Positions 29,217 through 38,508 of a stretch of DNA of 51,736 nucleotides are shown one piece after another (within the stretch, counting starts at the first letter, position 1; every line of letters starts with the position of its first letter). Source of the stretch: a bacterium (GTDB taxonomy: Bacteria; UBA9089; JASEIO01). The stretch spans positions 1-51,736 of the forward strand of contig JASEIO010000007.1 in assembly GCA_030017475.1 (NCBI GenBank), given 5' to 3'. A program made the translations under genes and the position numbers. A model generated the notes under the pieces. That model ran no database searches and was not told the DNA's origin. It was given only the letters and a program-made list of their open reading frames with translations.

Positions 29217-31205
29217 CTACCTCCATCCCAGAACAACAAGGGACGTAGCAGCGTAGGGAGTGGATCCTTTGATTAGACTATACATCCTTTCTATATCTAT
29301 TGCAGCCCTTACTGCTTCAAGTTTTAATCTATCTGGTAATAGCCAAAACCAGCTACCTAAATTTAAAAATTTGGATATCCCCTTATAGACCTTGTCAACA
29401 GTTAATTTTATCTCCTCTCGTGTTACATCCATTAAGTCCTCTATCTCTAAATCATGCGAAAGTAGATATATGCCTTCTACATCTAAAACTGAAAGCCCTT
29501 TCATTACCAAAGCTTCAGCCCATATGTATCCATAGATTAAACCTAAGAAGTGGAAAAGATAAATGGAGCCTTCCTTTTTTATATATGGAAGCTTATCTTC
29601 ACCTATTCCAGGAAATAGACTTAGCTTTAATCTCATTCCCAATCTCCAATCCCAAAGGGCTTGTCCTTTACCGTGAAATACCTTTTTTGAAGGTAGAAGC
29701 CCGCCTTTTTCTTTTACCCATACCTTAGAATCCCACACCTTTTGAACCATCCATAACTTCCCTTTTAGAACAAAGGAAGGAGATAAACCCTCTATCTTAC
29801 CTACTACCCCTCCAGTTGCTCCATCAATTACTTGATATTCTTCTCTTTTCTTCTCAATATTGGAATGGATAAGACCCCTTTCAACCAAATATTCGAGTTT
29901 CTCTCCTATAAAGAGAAGTCCCTGAACGCCACTTTTTAGATAATCCATATCTATAAGATGATCTATAATAATCTTTATCTCAACCTCATCCAGGGAGAGG
30001 GGTTGAAGGATATGTACAATGGAGGAAATTGGAGTACCAGTCCTTCTTTTTTGATAAACATAGGAGAAGATTTGCTGGCAGGCTACTGAAAGCCTTGGAG
30101 TATATATCTCCTCTTCTATCCAACCATGCTTTACTGAGCGAAACATGACCTCAAATAATATCCTTTCCCACTTATTGGAATATAGACCGAAGCTTGTAAT
30201 CTTATTTTCCCTTCTATTTCCCCTTCCCAATCGCTGAAGAAGCGAGAAACATGAGGAAGGGGGTGAAACGAAGACTACGGCATCTATATCTCCAATATCA
30301 ATTCCAAGTTCTAAGGTCATGGTTGCTGCTATTATACCGAGTTTTGCACGGTTAAATTCCTGCTCTACAACCTCCCTTTCTCGCTTGTTTAGGCTTGCAT
30401 GGTGTACCCATACAAAATGGGAATATGGCCACGCCTTCTTAATCTTTAATGCTATATCTTCTGCGCTCTTTCGGGTATTACAAAAGATCAAAACTTTACA
30501 CAAGCCTTTTTTCTTAAATTCAGAAAGAATGGATTTTATATCTCCAGAAAATTTGTGTAAGGTATAATCAATCTCTCGTGGAGTACGATCGACAATTATA
30601 TCAAAATCCGAAAAATACCTCCTACCTATTTTATAAGGATAGGAGATAGTAGCTGAAAGACCATAAAAATGTAGTGTCTTTTTTCTTAACAACTTAATCC
30701 TTTCAAGTAATACCCTTAATTCATCCCCTCGATAGGTATTATCATAAAGGTGAAGTTCATCAAGGCATATAACCCTTAAGTTCCGAAATACCTTTGGATG
30801 ACGAGAAAGGAGGGAATCAAAGGATTCAGGGGTAGTGAGTAAAACTTGTGACGGGGAACGAGGATCAAAATCTTGTCTATCCCCTGTTTTTCTTTTGATC
30901 TCAATCCCTAAATAATCCAATGGTGGTTTTAATCTTCTATACAGATCATTTACCAAGGCCCTTGTAGGAGTGATATATAAGACACTTAAACCTTGCCAGG
31001 TCTCATCCTGTAATAGCCTTGCTATAGGGGCACAAACCGCTTCTGTTTTGCCGGTTGCTGCTGGAGAAACAAGAAGGAGGTTCCTTTTAGATAGGATAGA
31101 AGGAATAGCCTCCCTTTGGATAGGGAGTAAGTGAGTATAATGCGAGAAGAAGGCATCCCAAACCCGGCCTAAACTCTCTTTTATTTCAAGATCCTTCTCT
31201 TTCAT
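29217..31205 (-). CDS. Lhr-like DEAD/DEAH superfamily 2 helicase (BrxHI-like)
   Basis: The 662-aa protein has helicase motif I SPAATGKT (47-54), Ia TPTRALVNDLYRRL, DELH (149-152), motif III SATIS, and motif VI QRLGRGNRR (324-332). A helical Lhr-type C-terminal part of about 300 residues of unclear function follows. ATG 31205 lies nine bases from a TATAAC -10 box, so the mRNA is nearly leaderless; TTG 31211 is also open. Family knowledge: Lhr-like helicases of this size accompany BrxC/BrxD-type ATPases in BREX (BrxHI) and TerB-linked operons. Two such ATPases lie at 35855-38508, beyond a GC-rich insert. It could also be a stand-alone repair helicase. Confidence 0.88.
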   Translation of the reverse strand: MKEKDLEIKESLGRVWDAFFSHYTHLLPIQREAIPSILSKRNLLLVSPAATGKTEAVCAPIARLLQDETWQGLSVLYITPTRALVNDLYRRLKPPLDYLGIEIKRKTGDRQDFDPRSPSQVLLTTPESFDSLLSRHPKVFRNLRVICLDELHLYDNTYRGDELRVLLERIKLLRKKTLHFYGLSATISYPYKIGRRYFSDFDIIVDRTPREIDYTLHKFSGDIKSILSEFKKKGLCKVLIFCNTRKSAEDIALKIKKAWPYSHFVWVHHASLNKREREVVEQEFNRAKLGIIAATMTLELGIDIGDIDAVVFVSPPSSCFSLLQRLGRGNRRENKITSFGLYSNKWERILFEVMFRSVKHGWIEEEIYTPRLSVACQQIFSYVYQKRRTGTPISSIVHILQPLSLDEVEIKIIIDHLIDMDYLKSGVQGLLFIGEKLEYLVERGLIHSNIEKKREEYQVIDGATGGVVGKIEGLSPSFVLKGKLWMVQKVWDSKVWVKEKGGLLPSKKVFHGKGQALWDWRLGMRLKLSLFPGIGEDKLPYIKKEGSIYLFHFLGLIYGYIWAEALVMKGLSVLDVEGIYLLSHDLEIEDLMDVTREEIKLTVDKVYKGISKFLNLGSWFWLLPDRLKLEAVRAAIDIERMYSLIKGSTPYAATSLVVLGWR

Positions 31206-31214
31206 TAACAATAT

Positions 31215-31242
31215 GTTATACCTTTTCCAAATAACATGTCAA
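31215..31242 (-). promoter_or_regulatory. Promoter of the helicase gene, near-leaderless
   Basis: The minus strand reads TTGACA (31242-31237), a 16-base spacer and TATAAC (31220-31215). The predicted start at about 31208 is only about three bases before ATG 31205, and no ribosome-binding site fits. Confidence 0.65.
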
Positions 31243-31475
31243 CTGTTTTTCTATAGATATAGGATCACCATACTAATACAGCAGTCTTAATCTCCTCAAG
31301 ATAATTTTTAATATAGTGAAGACCATGCCAGACTTTAGAATGAAGGTAGGCAAGCCGCTGAAGGTGGTGGATGATTATGATGGCCGAAGAACGATACATG
31401 CCTTTAAGGTAATGTGTATTTGACCTTCAAAATACCGAAAAAGTTTTTGACGGATACTTAGTGTGGTTGTTACGA
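31243..31475. other. Gap between helicase promoter and GC-rich cassette
   Basis: No gene is supported here. Base composition changes inside it: 31261-31320 has 18 G/C of 60, while 31321-31380 has 29 of 60. A plus-strand frame from ATG 31325 (MPDFRMKVGKPLKVVDDYDG) runs for only 32 codons and matches nothing I know. It may be a relic at the edge of the transferred block. Confidence 0.4.
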
Positions 31476-32717
31476 TCATTCATACCGCAGGGCTTCGACT
31501 GGATCGAGGCTGGCTGCCCGCAGGGCCGGATAGAGTCCGGAGAGGATACCTACCAGGATTGAGACAAATAGACCCAGGGTGATAAAATAGGTCGAAAGCA
31601 GATTGGGCATTGAGCTTACGGCCTCAATGATCAATGTCGCCGCAATGCCGAGTCCACACCCGAACATCCCCCCAATCAGACTTATGACTACTGCCTCAGT
31701 CAAAAATTGGAGGAATATATCCCTATTCCGTGCCCCAAGGGACTTACGGATACCGATCTCACGGGTACGCTCAACAACTGAGGAGACCATGATGTTCATA
31801 ATCCCAATTCCTCCAACCAAAAGGGAGATGATGGCCGAGATGACAGCTATCCAGCCGACCGTGCCTAAGATGGTATTCGTCGTCTCGATATGCTGCTGCA
31901 TGGTCTCAGATTCGTAATTGAATTTTCCCTTATGCCTCCTCTTTAGAATCTCTTTGATCTCTTCGGCCGCCTCATTGGCCACATCGGATGAAGTGGCCTG
32001 GGCTGCAATCAACCAGACCTCTTTGCTATTCAACTCTTTTTGGAGAACAGAGATGGGAATGATGAGCCTGCGGTTGTGCTCCATAACCTGACCGCTCACT
32101 CTGGCCAAAAGGGGTGTATCCTTTCGTTTGAGAACACCAACAATGGTATACTTTCTCGACTTCCCCCATCTTTTGGTAATATAGATCTCTTCTCCCACTG
32201 GCTCTGTTCCCTTGTCAAAGAGCCTCTCGGCAATCTCTGCCCCAACAACACAAACCCTGCGCCTGGTATCGATGTCTTGCTGACAAAGGAAACGGCCAGA
32301 GGTAATCTCCTCGTTACGAATCTCTTTATAGGAAGGTGTTGTCGCCTTTATCTGAACCCGGCAGTATTTCCCTTTGTAATGGGCCCACGCAATCGGAGAC
32401 TCATTCACCGGGGCAATCCGGGTAATCTTTTGGCACTTCCCTTTGATCGCCTCTAAGTCATCGAGGGTGATGGCCTCACCACTTCGGTCAAATCTGTTCG
32501 GATCCTCCTCTTTCCACCAGGGCCGCCAGACAAAGACCGACCTTAACCCCAGGGTCTCAAGCTCATCCAGAATGGCATCCCGGCCGCTCATCCCAATAGC
32601 CCCAACGATGACAACAGCACTCACGCCAATAATAACCCCCAACAAGGTTAAGGCGGTTCGCAGCTTGTTGGCCCCCATATTGGAGAGGGCAATCCTGACG
32701 TTGACAAAAAGGCTCAT
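31476..32717 (-). CDS. MacB-like ABC transporter permease
   Basis: The 413-aa protein begins [20 protein letters not shown], has the first helix ALTLLGVIIGVSAVVIVGA, a large periplasmic domain and three C-terminal helices with the FtsX motif VVERTREIGIRKSLGA. It overlaps the ATPase gene by four bases. With the adaptor and TolC genes upstream it completes a tripartite efflux set of the MacAB-TolC kind, exporting unknown substrates. Codon use is GC-richer than in the flanking genes. Confidence 0.93.
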   Translation of the reverse strand: MSLFVNVRIALSNMGANKLRTALTLLGVIIGVSAVVIVGAIGMSGRDAILDELETLGLRSVFVWRPWWKEEDPNRFDRSGEAITLDDLEAIKGKCQKITRIAPVNESPIAWAHYKGKYCRVQIKATTPSYKEIRNEEITSGRFLCQQDIDTRRRVCVVGAEIAERLFDKGTEPVGEEIYITKRWGKSRKYTIVGVLKRKDTPLLARVSGQVMEHNRRLIIPISVLQKELNSKEVWLIAAQATSSDVANEAAEEIKEILKRRHKGKFNYESETMQQHIETTNTILGTVGWIAVISAIISLLVGGIGIMNIMVSSVVERTREIGIRKSLGARNRDIFLQFLTEAVVISLIGGMFGCGLGIAATLIIEAVSSMPNLLSTYFITLGLFVSILVGILSGLYPALRAASLDPVEALRYE

Positions 32718-33376
32718 ACAACCCTTCCATCGCTCAGATGGACAATCCGGTCGGCCAACCCTGTCTTGGTCTCATCATGCGTGACCAGGATGATGGTCTT
32801 TCCTTGTCTGTGCATCTTATGAAAAATGGACATGATCTCCTGGCCTGTTTTGCTATCCAGGTTCCCGGTTGGCTCATCGGCCAGGATAATATCTGGATTA
32901 TTGACCAGGGCCCGGGCAATGGCCACCCGCTGCTGCTCCCCGCCAGAGAGCTTGTTTGGATGATGATTCATTCGGTCTGCCAGACCAAGAGTAGTCAGAA
33001 TTTGAGCAGAAACCTCCCGACGCCTTTTGGTTGTAACGCCAGCATAGATAAGGGGTAGACCAACATTCTCCAGGGCATCCATTCTGGGCAGGAGATTGAA
33101 GGACTGGAAGATGAATCCTACTTTTTTATTGCGGATCCTGGCCAGCTCATCATGTGATAGACGATTGACATCAAGCCCATCCAAAATATACCGACCAGAC
33201 GTTGGCCTCATCAGGCAGCCAATGATGGCCATCAGTGTGGACTTACCAGAGCCGGATGGCCCCATAATGGATATGAATTCCCCTCGCTCTATCTCTAAGC
33301 AGACATCCTCAAGGGCTTTCACTTTCCCCTCACCCATCGGATAGAACTTACTGATTCCATCAATCTGGATGATCAT
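32714..33376 (-). CDS. MacB-like ABC transporter ATP-binding protein
   Basis: The 220-aa ATPase has Walker [11 protein letters not shown]-loop [16 protein letters not shown], signature [15 protein letters not shown] and Walker [12 protein letters not shown], the standard pattern of the MacB/LolD group. In E. coli MacB, ATPase and permease are one chain; here they are separate genes overlapping by four bases. It belongs to the GC-rich block with the permease, adaptor and TolC genes. Confidence 0.95.
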   Translation of the reverse strand: MIIQIDGISKFYPMGEGKVKALEDVCLEIERGEFISIMGPSGSGKSTLMAIIGCLMRPTSGRYILDGLDVNRLSHDELARIRNKKVGFIFQSFNLLPRMDALENVGLPLIYAGVTTKRRREVSAQILTTLGLADRMNHHPNKLSGGEQQRVAIARALVNNPDIILADEPTGNLDSKTGQEIMSIFHKMHRQGKTIILVTHDETKTGLADRIVHLSDGRVV

Positions 33377-33438
33377 TATACCTTCGTTCCCAACTTAACT
33401 TTACACCTTTGACAATGTCAATTCTGTAAGGTTAAAGG

Positions 33439-34418
33439 TCATTTGGTCTTCTTCCTGACCCTATCCTGATCCCTTAGGTTGAGTCCATGGGGAATGATGA
33501 TCTCATCGCCCTCTTTAAGGCCAGAGATGATCTCTATCTGGTCAATGCTGCTGATGCCGGTTGTTACCTCTTCTTTTTTTGCCATACCCCCAGAATAGAC
33601 AAAGACAAAACTCTTGCCCTCCTCCTCTATTAATGCCCCCAGGGGAAGGGTGAGGATATCGGATTTTCTATCGGTGATTATCTTGACATCGACCTGGTTG
33701 CCTATCTTAAGATTCCCGGATGAATTCAACCTAAGGGTTGTCTTAACCACAGTCGCATTCTCCTTGATCTCGGCCTGGGGGGCGATCTTTACTACCTTTG
33801 CCTTAAACTCACAATCCGGCAGTCCCTCGCTGGTAATAATGGCCGTCTGGCCCACCTTTACCTTGGGAATATCCACCTCGTCGATCTCTACCTCTATTTC
33901 TAAGCTGTCTATATCTGCCACGACAAAGAGGGGCTCCCCTAACCCCACCGCCTGGCCATCCTCTATCTTTTTGGCTATCACTACGCCGGATTGGGGGGAG
34001 ATGACCCGAAGCTTTGAGAGCTTGACCCTGGCAAGGGTCAACTCCTCCTGGGCCAAATTTACCTGGACAAGGGCCCGGTCGTATCTTGTCCGATCGTTAT
34101 CTGCCTAAGTCTATTCTCGGCCTGGGAGAGACTATTTTCGGCCTCTCTGAGGTCAAATCTGGCCAATTCCTCATTCTTCCTGACCCTATCCCCTTCATCG
34201 ACCAGGACCTTTTTGATTACACCACCTGTCTGGGCAAAGATGGTCGTCTTTGAAGAAGAGGTAATCCGGCCCACATCTGTGAGGCTTGAAGTAATTTCAC
34301 CCCTTTTGATTATAGTGGTCTCTACGATGGGAATACCGGGCTCTTCTCTCTGCCAGAGCCTGTATCCAACCAAAACTACCACTATCAATCCCATAAAGAT
34401 AAAGAGGGTCTTTTTCAT
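33439..34418 (-). pseudogene. MacA/HlyD-like periplasmic adaptor, interrupted by a frameshift
   Basis: The 5' part (ATG 34418 to stop 34059) encodes an N-terminal anchor, the biotinyl-lipoyl half-motif GGVIKKVLVDEGDRVRKNEE and the start of the coiled coil (AENSLSQAENRLR). The rest continues one frame back: DRTRYDRALVQVNLAQEELT, the second lipoyl half SPQSGVVIAKKIEDGQAVGL, and barrel domains to 33439. Homology switches frames between about 34105 and 34060. One extra base near the AGGC at about 34101 would restore a protein of about 325 aa. TTG 34056 could start the second piece, but that piece alone lacks the anchor. It is either a real mutation that breaks the pump or a sequencing error. Confidence 0.85.
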
Positions 34419-34468
34419 TGATTATTCTGATATTAGTGTTGGTATCCTTTACACGGGATATTGAGTAA

Positions 34469-35848
34469 TCACTGTGCCTCCATAGCAATTCCCACAGCCC
34501 AGTTGAACCTGGCCCTGGCTATCTGGTAGTCTATGATGGCCTCGATAAATCTTGTCTTGACCTTGCTCAGGGTAGTCTTGTATTCATTGACATCATTAGA
34601 GGTGATTGTTCCTACATTGAATTGGAGCTTGGCGATTCTCAAATTCTCTTGGGCAAGACCAACATTCTCTCTCATCGTTTCAATCCGCTCACTGGCTGAA
34701 GTCAACCGGTGGAAGGCCTCCCTGACCTCCTTTACGATCTCCTTCTCTTTCTCTGTGCGCCCATACTCGGCTCGCGCCAAACCAGATTCAGCCTCTTTTA
34801 TTCTACTCTGGGTCAGGCCCCCATCGAAAAGGGCATAATTTACGTTTAGCCCAATGCCCCAGCGTGTGGCCTTAAAATTCTGCAGGGCATCTGCATAGTC
34901 CTTGTCCATCCCGGCCCAACCATAATTGGCCACAACACTCACCTTGGGATATCTTCCGCTTTTGGCCGCCATGAGTGCGGCCTTTCTAGCCTGGACCTGG
35001 TGTCTGAACCTGGCAAGCTCAGGCCTTCTCTTTAGGGCACACTCGATGGCCTCATCCATATCTATTATCCTGGACAAGGGGGTGAAATCTGGCTTATCAG
35101 TGGGGACAATTCCTATCTTGAATCCAATATTAAGGAGGACCTTAAGTTCGTCCTCAACCTCACGCCTTCTGGTCCGGGCCTGAATCAATTCATCCCTTTG
35201 GTTGGCCAGGTCGACCTTCGCCTGCTCCACCTCTACTGGCGCAATAGTTCCCTGAGAGAGCCGAGAGGTAGCCAGCTCCAGTGTCTCCTGGTGGTAGGAA
35301 ACCATCTCCTCAGCGAGCCTTACCAGAAGATCGGCCCGAACAAGTTCCCAATAGGCCTTCATCACCTCAAGGATGAGTCCCCTTTTTGCGGTTTCATGGT
35401 CACACTCAGCTATTCTGAGGTTTGCCTCAGCCTCTCTAAGAGAACCTGTAAGCCTTCCGCCCGTATATATATTCTGGCTAAGCCCCAAACAGAGACTATT
35501 GCTCCATTGAGAGGTTAAGGGTGGGTGAATCTCATAGGTCTGGCCAAGAAATTCAAATGTCTGCGGCTCACCTGCCACACTGAGGGTCTCATCGAAACCC
35601 ATCCCAAGGCTCAAGTTAAGGCCAGGATACCATTCTGATCTAACCTCCCCGACTACGGCCTTGCTGCCAATAACCGCCTCCTGCGTCCTTTTTAAGCCCA
35701 GGTTATTCTCCAGGGCTGTCCTGATGGCCTCTTTTAGAGAGAGATTCTTTACCTCCTCACAGATGCCCCCAGCACAGAATACCACCACAAGGCCAAGTGC
35801 CAGGGTCCATATGGCTCTATTCAAAGACCTCCTTCCTGCAAGGCGCAT
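34469..35848 (-). CDS. TolC-family outer-membrane efflux protein
   Basis: The 459-aa product has a signal peptide (RAIWTLALGLVVVFCAG) and two long helical halves typical of TolC: LSLKEAIRTALENNLGLKRT, the repeated AxxxLxxAEANLRIAE pattern and LTQSRIKEAESGLARAEY. It would form the trimeric outer-membrane channel for the adjacent pump. ATG 35848 is only seven bases after the stop of the upstream P-loop ATPase gene. A TTG six to ten codons in, next to AAGGAGG, is an alternative start. GC content is high: 34981-35040 has 34 G/C of 60. Confidence 0.93.
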   Translation of the reverse strand: MRLAGRRSLNRAIWTLALGLVVVFCAGGICEEVKNLSLKEAIRTALENNLGLKRTQEAVIGSKAVVGEVRSEWYPGLNLSLGMGFDETLSVAGEPQTFEFLGQTYEIHPPLTSQWSNSLCLGLSQNIYTGGRLTGSLREAEANLRIAECDHETAKRGLILEVMKAYWELVRADLLVRLAEEMVSYHQETLELATSRLSQGTIAPVEVEQAKVDLANQRDELIQARTRRREVEDELKVLLNIGFKIGIVPTDKPDFTPLSRIIDMDEAIECALKRRPELARFRHQVQARKAALMAAKSGRYPKVSVVANYGWAGMDKDYADALQNFKATRWGIGLNVNYALFDGGLTQSRIKEAESGLARAEYGRTEKEKEIVKEVREAFHRLTSASERIETMRENVGLAQENLRIAKLQFNVGTITSNDVNEYKTTLSKVKTRFIEAIIDYQIARARFNWAVGIAMEAQ

Positions 35849-35854
35849 GAGACC

Positions 35855-37204
35855 TCATAGGTTTGTCTCTTCACCATAATGTCTATATAGATCCATCCAA
35901 TCTACACAACTTTTTACAAAAAATCGAATCTCCCGATCATCCGCAAGTATCAATTTATGGAAGATGTCTCTTTTTGATTTATCAACGAGACGGAAGGGAG
36001 AAAATGCCTGTTCGTATAATTCTATGAGTCTTTCAAACATTGCCTCTATATCTTTTCTTGAAAGGCGGGATAGTTGAATTACCTTATCCTCTGCTACAAG
36101 GGAACGGATTTTCTCATAATAATAATGAAAAGAAGGGGTTAAAGCAAAGATGAGAAAAATATGGTTTGGAAGTTCATATGAATAGGGTAAGGACCTCATA
36201 CCAGAGTGTATTAGTCCAAATCTATCAATCCTACCAACACCAGGGAAACCTTCACCTTTATTTTCCATGGCAAGTTGAGTTAAAGAAGGGTCATTTTGTG
36301 CCAACCTTATCAAGCCTTGGTAAAAGTAAAAACCATACTCTGCCCTATACCAAAGGCGAAAAAGGGTTTCGGCTTCATCTATAATAATTATAAACCCTTT
36401 TGCTCCAATCTCTTTTAATATATAACCCCACCCACTTAATAGATAACAATAGATATCTACTGCAGGGGTATGATTTAGAAGAACAGGAAGACGCCAGTAT
36501 TTACAAAAATTGAGATAATCACGGGATAGGATCTCACCTCCTATCCAGTTCCATAATATATCAAGCCCTTTATTATTTTTTAGAAGTGGAAGTGCCTTGG
36601 AGAAGAAGGTATGGAATTTTGGAAAAGAGATATCCCGGGCCTTAAAGATTATATCTTGAAAATTCAATTCTTCTTTATCAGTCCTTAGCCTTAAAGAACG
36701 AATGATCTCTCGATATACATGCTTTGGTCTGAAGGGCGAAACATCAAATGGATCAAGCTCCACTCTTGCGACTGCATATCCCGATCTTAATAAACTACAA
36801 TGGATATAATCAAGCAAATGGGTTTTACCTGATCCATATTCTCCTTCTAAGATTATAACCCCTCCTTTCTTTTCCCTAAAGAGCTCAAGTTCCTCTTTCA
36901 GCCTTTGTAATTCCTTTTCCCTTCCAAAGGTAAAGTCCTCTATAGCAAAATAAGGAACTATACCAAGCCGGAAGGCCTCAATCAGCTTTCTTGATTGGAA
37001 GTCTCCGTATTTGATAGGTCTGACCTTGATAGGAAGGGTTCCCCTTTTCTTCTTTTTTATTGGTTTGATAACACTTAGGGCATCTCTTCTAACCCATAAC
37101 ACAGGACCTTGATCAAACTCTATTTGCAATTGCATCCCTCTAAACCTTTGGTCAAGTACCCTTCCTTTACCTAAAAATGGGTGTAAAACCGAACTACCAA
37201 CCAC
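35855..37204 (-). CDS. P-loop ATPase, BrxC/BrxD-like, with N-terminal CarD/Tudor-like domain
   Basis: The 449-aa protein starts at GTG 37204, with GAGGAGG upstream. Residues 1-46 (SSVLHPFLGKGRVL, IEFDQGPVLWVRRDALSVI) resemble the small beta-barrel of CarD or the C-terminal tail of UvrD/PcrA, which bind polymerase or nucleic acid. An AAA-type core follows with Walker A GEYGSGKTH (121-129) and Walker B FIIIIDEAE (271-279). The GxYGxGKT form and EAE Walker B match the DUF2791 (BrxC/BrxD) group and its neighbour. It begins two bases after the upstream ATPase stop. The specific function is unknown; nucleic-acid remodelling is inferred. Confidence 0.75.
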   Translation of the reverse strand: MVGSSVLHPFLGKGRVLDQRFRGMQLQIEFDQGPVLWVRRDALSVIKPIKKKKRGTLPIKVRPIKYGDFQSRKLIEAFRLGIVPYFAIEDFTFGREKELQRLKEELELFREKKGGVIILEGEYGSGKTHLLDYIHCSLLRSGYAVARVELDPFDVSPFRPKHVYREIIRSLRLRTDKEELNFQDIIFKARDISFPKFHTFFSKALPLLKNNKGLDILWNWIGGEILSRDYLNFCKYWRLPVLLNHTPAVDIYCYLLSGWGYILKEIGAKGFIIIIDEAETLFRLWYRAEYGFYFYQGLIRLAQNDPSLTQLAMENKGEGFPGVGRIDRFGLIHSGMRSLPYSYELPNHIFLIFALTPSFHYYYEKIRSLVAEDKVIQLSRLSRKDIEAMFERLIELYEQAFSPFRLVDKSKRDIFHKLILADDREIRFFVKSCVDWMDLYRHYGEETNL

Positions 37205-37206
37205 CT

Positions 37207-38508
37207 TTAAAACTCCTCCTCTTCAGCCTCCGCTGTGATATCCCTTTCTAAATCCCTTATCTCATCCCTTATTATCCTTTGGGCATCTTTCTTACTGACA
37301 GTACTTCGAGGGTTCTCTTTTAGCATATGAAATCCCTGGATCACCGATTTTACAAAAACCCTCCTATAACCTACATCTGCATACCTCTCTTCAAAGGACC
37401 CCTCTGCAAATACTGAAATAGTTTTCTTTAGACTTGCTCGGTCAAAACTAAAAGGAGAATAAGCTATTTCATATATCCTTCCCAATCTTTCTCCAAGCTC
37501 TGTAAGAAAGCGAGGAGGTGACAATTCCAGATGCTCAAGTTGGATCCTTACACCTGATGGATTTACACGGCTAATCGTCCCACTCAATCGCTGTCTTAAG
37601 GCCTCATATACCTCTAATCTTTCCTCAAGCAATTGTCGCTCATCTGGGATGGCATAGAAGATCATAACCCCTGGTAACCTTACATTTCCACATTCATCTA
37701 TAAGTTGTCTTAAATTATCTAATGCCATTCGCTTCTCCCTGGATGTTGCTATGCTCATCCCCCGTTCTGCTTCATCAAAGAGTAGAATAATTCCAGAATA
37801 GCCAATTTCCCGAATGTATTGAGCCAGAGATCTTATCAACCTAAAGGCTGTTGTTTTATCAAGCTTCTCTGTTATCCCAAATCTATTTCTTATCTCCCGA
37901 TCCACCTCCTCACCCTTTAACCACTGAATTATCCCATTATAGGAAGAATTGTCTTCCTGCAAGGTTAAAAAGGCGTGCCTTACAGCATTTTCGAAACTCG
38001 AACTTTCTATTCCTGAGATGGATCTTACGTAACTTTCTATCATTTTACTTTCCTTGAGCTCCTCCATCTTGGTTACATACCAACTTCGTATAAAGGGGTC
38101 TATCCCTTTCTCATAATGTTTAGTCAATTCTTCTGAAACACGAGGATACATAAGGTTTGCCATTATGCTTTTATATACCAACTCAAGTCTATTGAAAGGA
38201 CACTCTGTTGGAGATAAAGGGACATAACTTACAACATAATTCATTTTCCAGGCAATATCCCTTACACAATAAAGAAAATGTGTTTTACCACCACCATAAT
38301 TTCCAATAACCAATTTAAATGCAGAACCCCCCATCTTTATAAAGCTCTCGAGGTATTCCTCTTCAAGTAACCTAAGATAAGGAGAAAGTCCAACAGTGAA
38401 ATGCTCCACTCCAAATTCAGGTGGTGTACCAGTTCCGCCAAGTTGATTGATTATTACCTTTCCATGCATGGGTTCTAAACCGCTATTTTGAGATGGATAA
38501 GTAGGCAT
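37207..38508 (-). CDS. BrxD-like P-loop ATPase (DUF2791 family)
   Basis: ATG 38508 has CAGGAGG with an eight-base spacing, giving 433 aa (the frame is open to 38577). The protein shows the BrxD pattern: HFTVGLSPYLRLLEEEYLES, Walker A GNYGGGKTH (69-77), YVPLSPTECPFNRLELVYK, the Walker B ILLFDEAE (241-248), LRQLIDECGNVRLPGVMIFY and a sensor-like region LRQRLSG. In BREX types that carry it, BrxD is an ATPase of unclear role partnered with a helicase. It overlaps the upstream unknown gene by 26 bases and is followed two bases later by a second ATPase. No PglX or PglZ gene is in the window. Confidence 0.82.
   Translation of the reverse strand: MPTYPSQNSGLEPMHGKVIINQLGGTGTPPEFGVEHFTVGLSPYLRLLEEEYLESFIKMGGSAFKLVIGNYGGGKTHFLYCVRDIAWKMNYVVSYVPLSPTECPFNRLELVYKSIMANLMYPRVSEELTKHYEKGIDPFIRSWYVTKMEELKESKMIESYVRSISGIESSSFENAVRHAFLTLQEDNSSYNGIIQWLKGEEVDREIRNRFGITEKLDKTTAFRLIRSLAQYIREIGYSGIILLFDEAERGMSIATSREKRMALDNLRQLIDECGNVRLPGVMIFYAIPDERQLLEERLEVYEALRQRLSGTISRVNPSGVRIQLEHLELSPPRFLTELGERLGRIYEIAYSPFSFDRASLKKTISVFAEGSFEERYADVGYRRVFVKSVIQGFHMLKENPRSTVSKKDAQRIIRDEIRDLERDITAEAEEEEF

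Noticed and set aside
33439-34056. Independent 205-aa adaptor gene starting at TTG 34056
   Set aside because: It lacks the membrane anchor and first lipoyl half, which are found in the adjoining frame, so a frameshifted single gene is the simpler reading.
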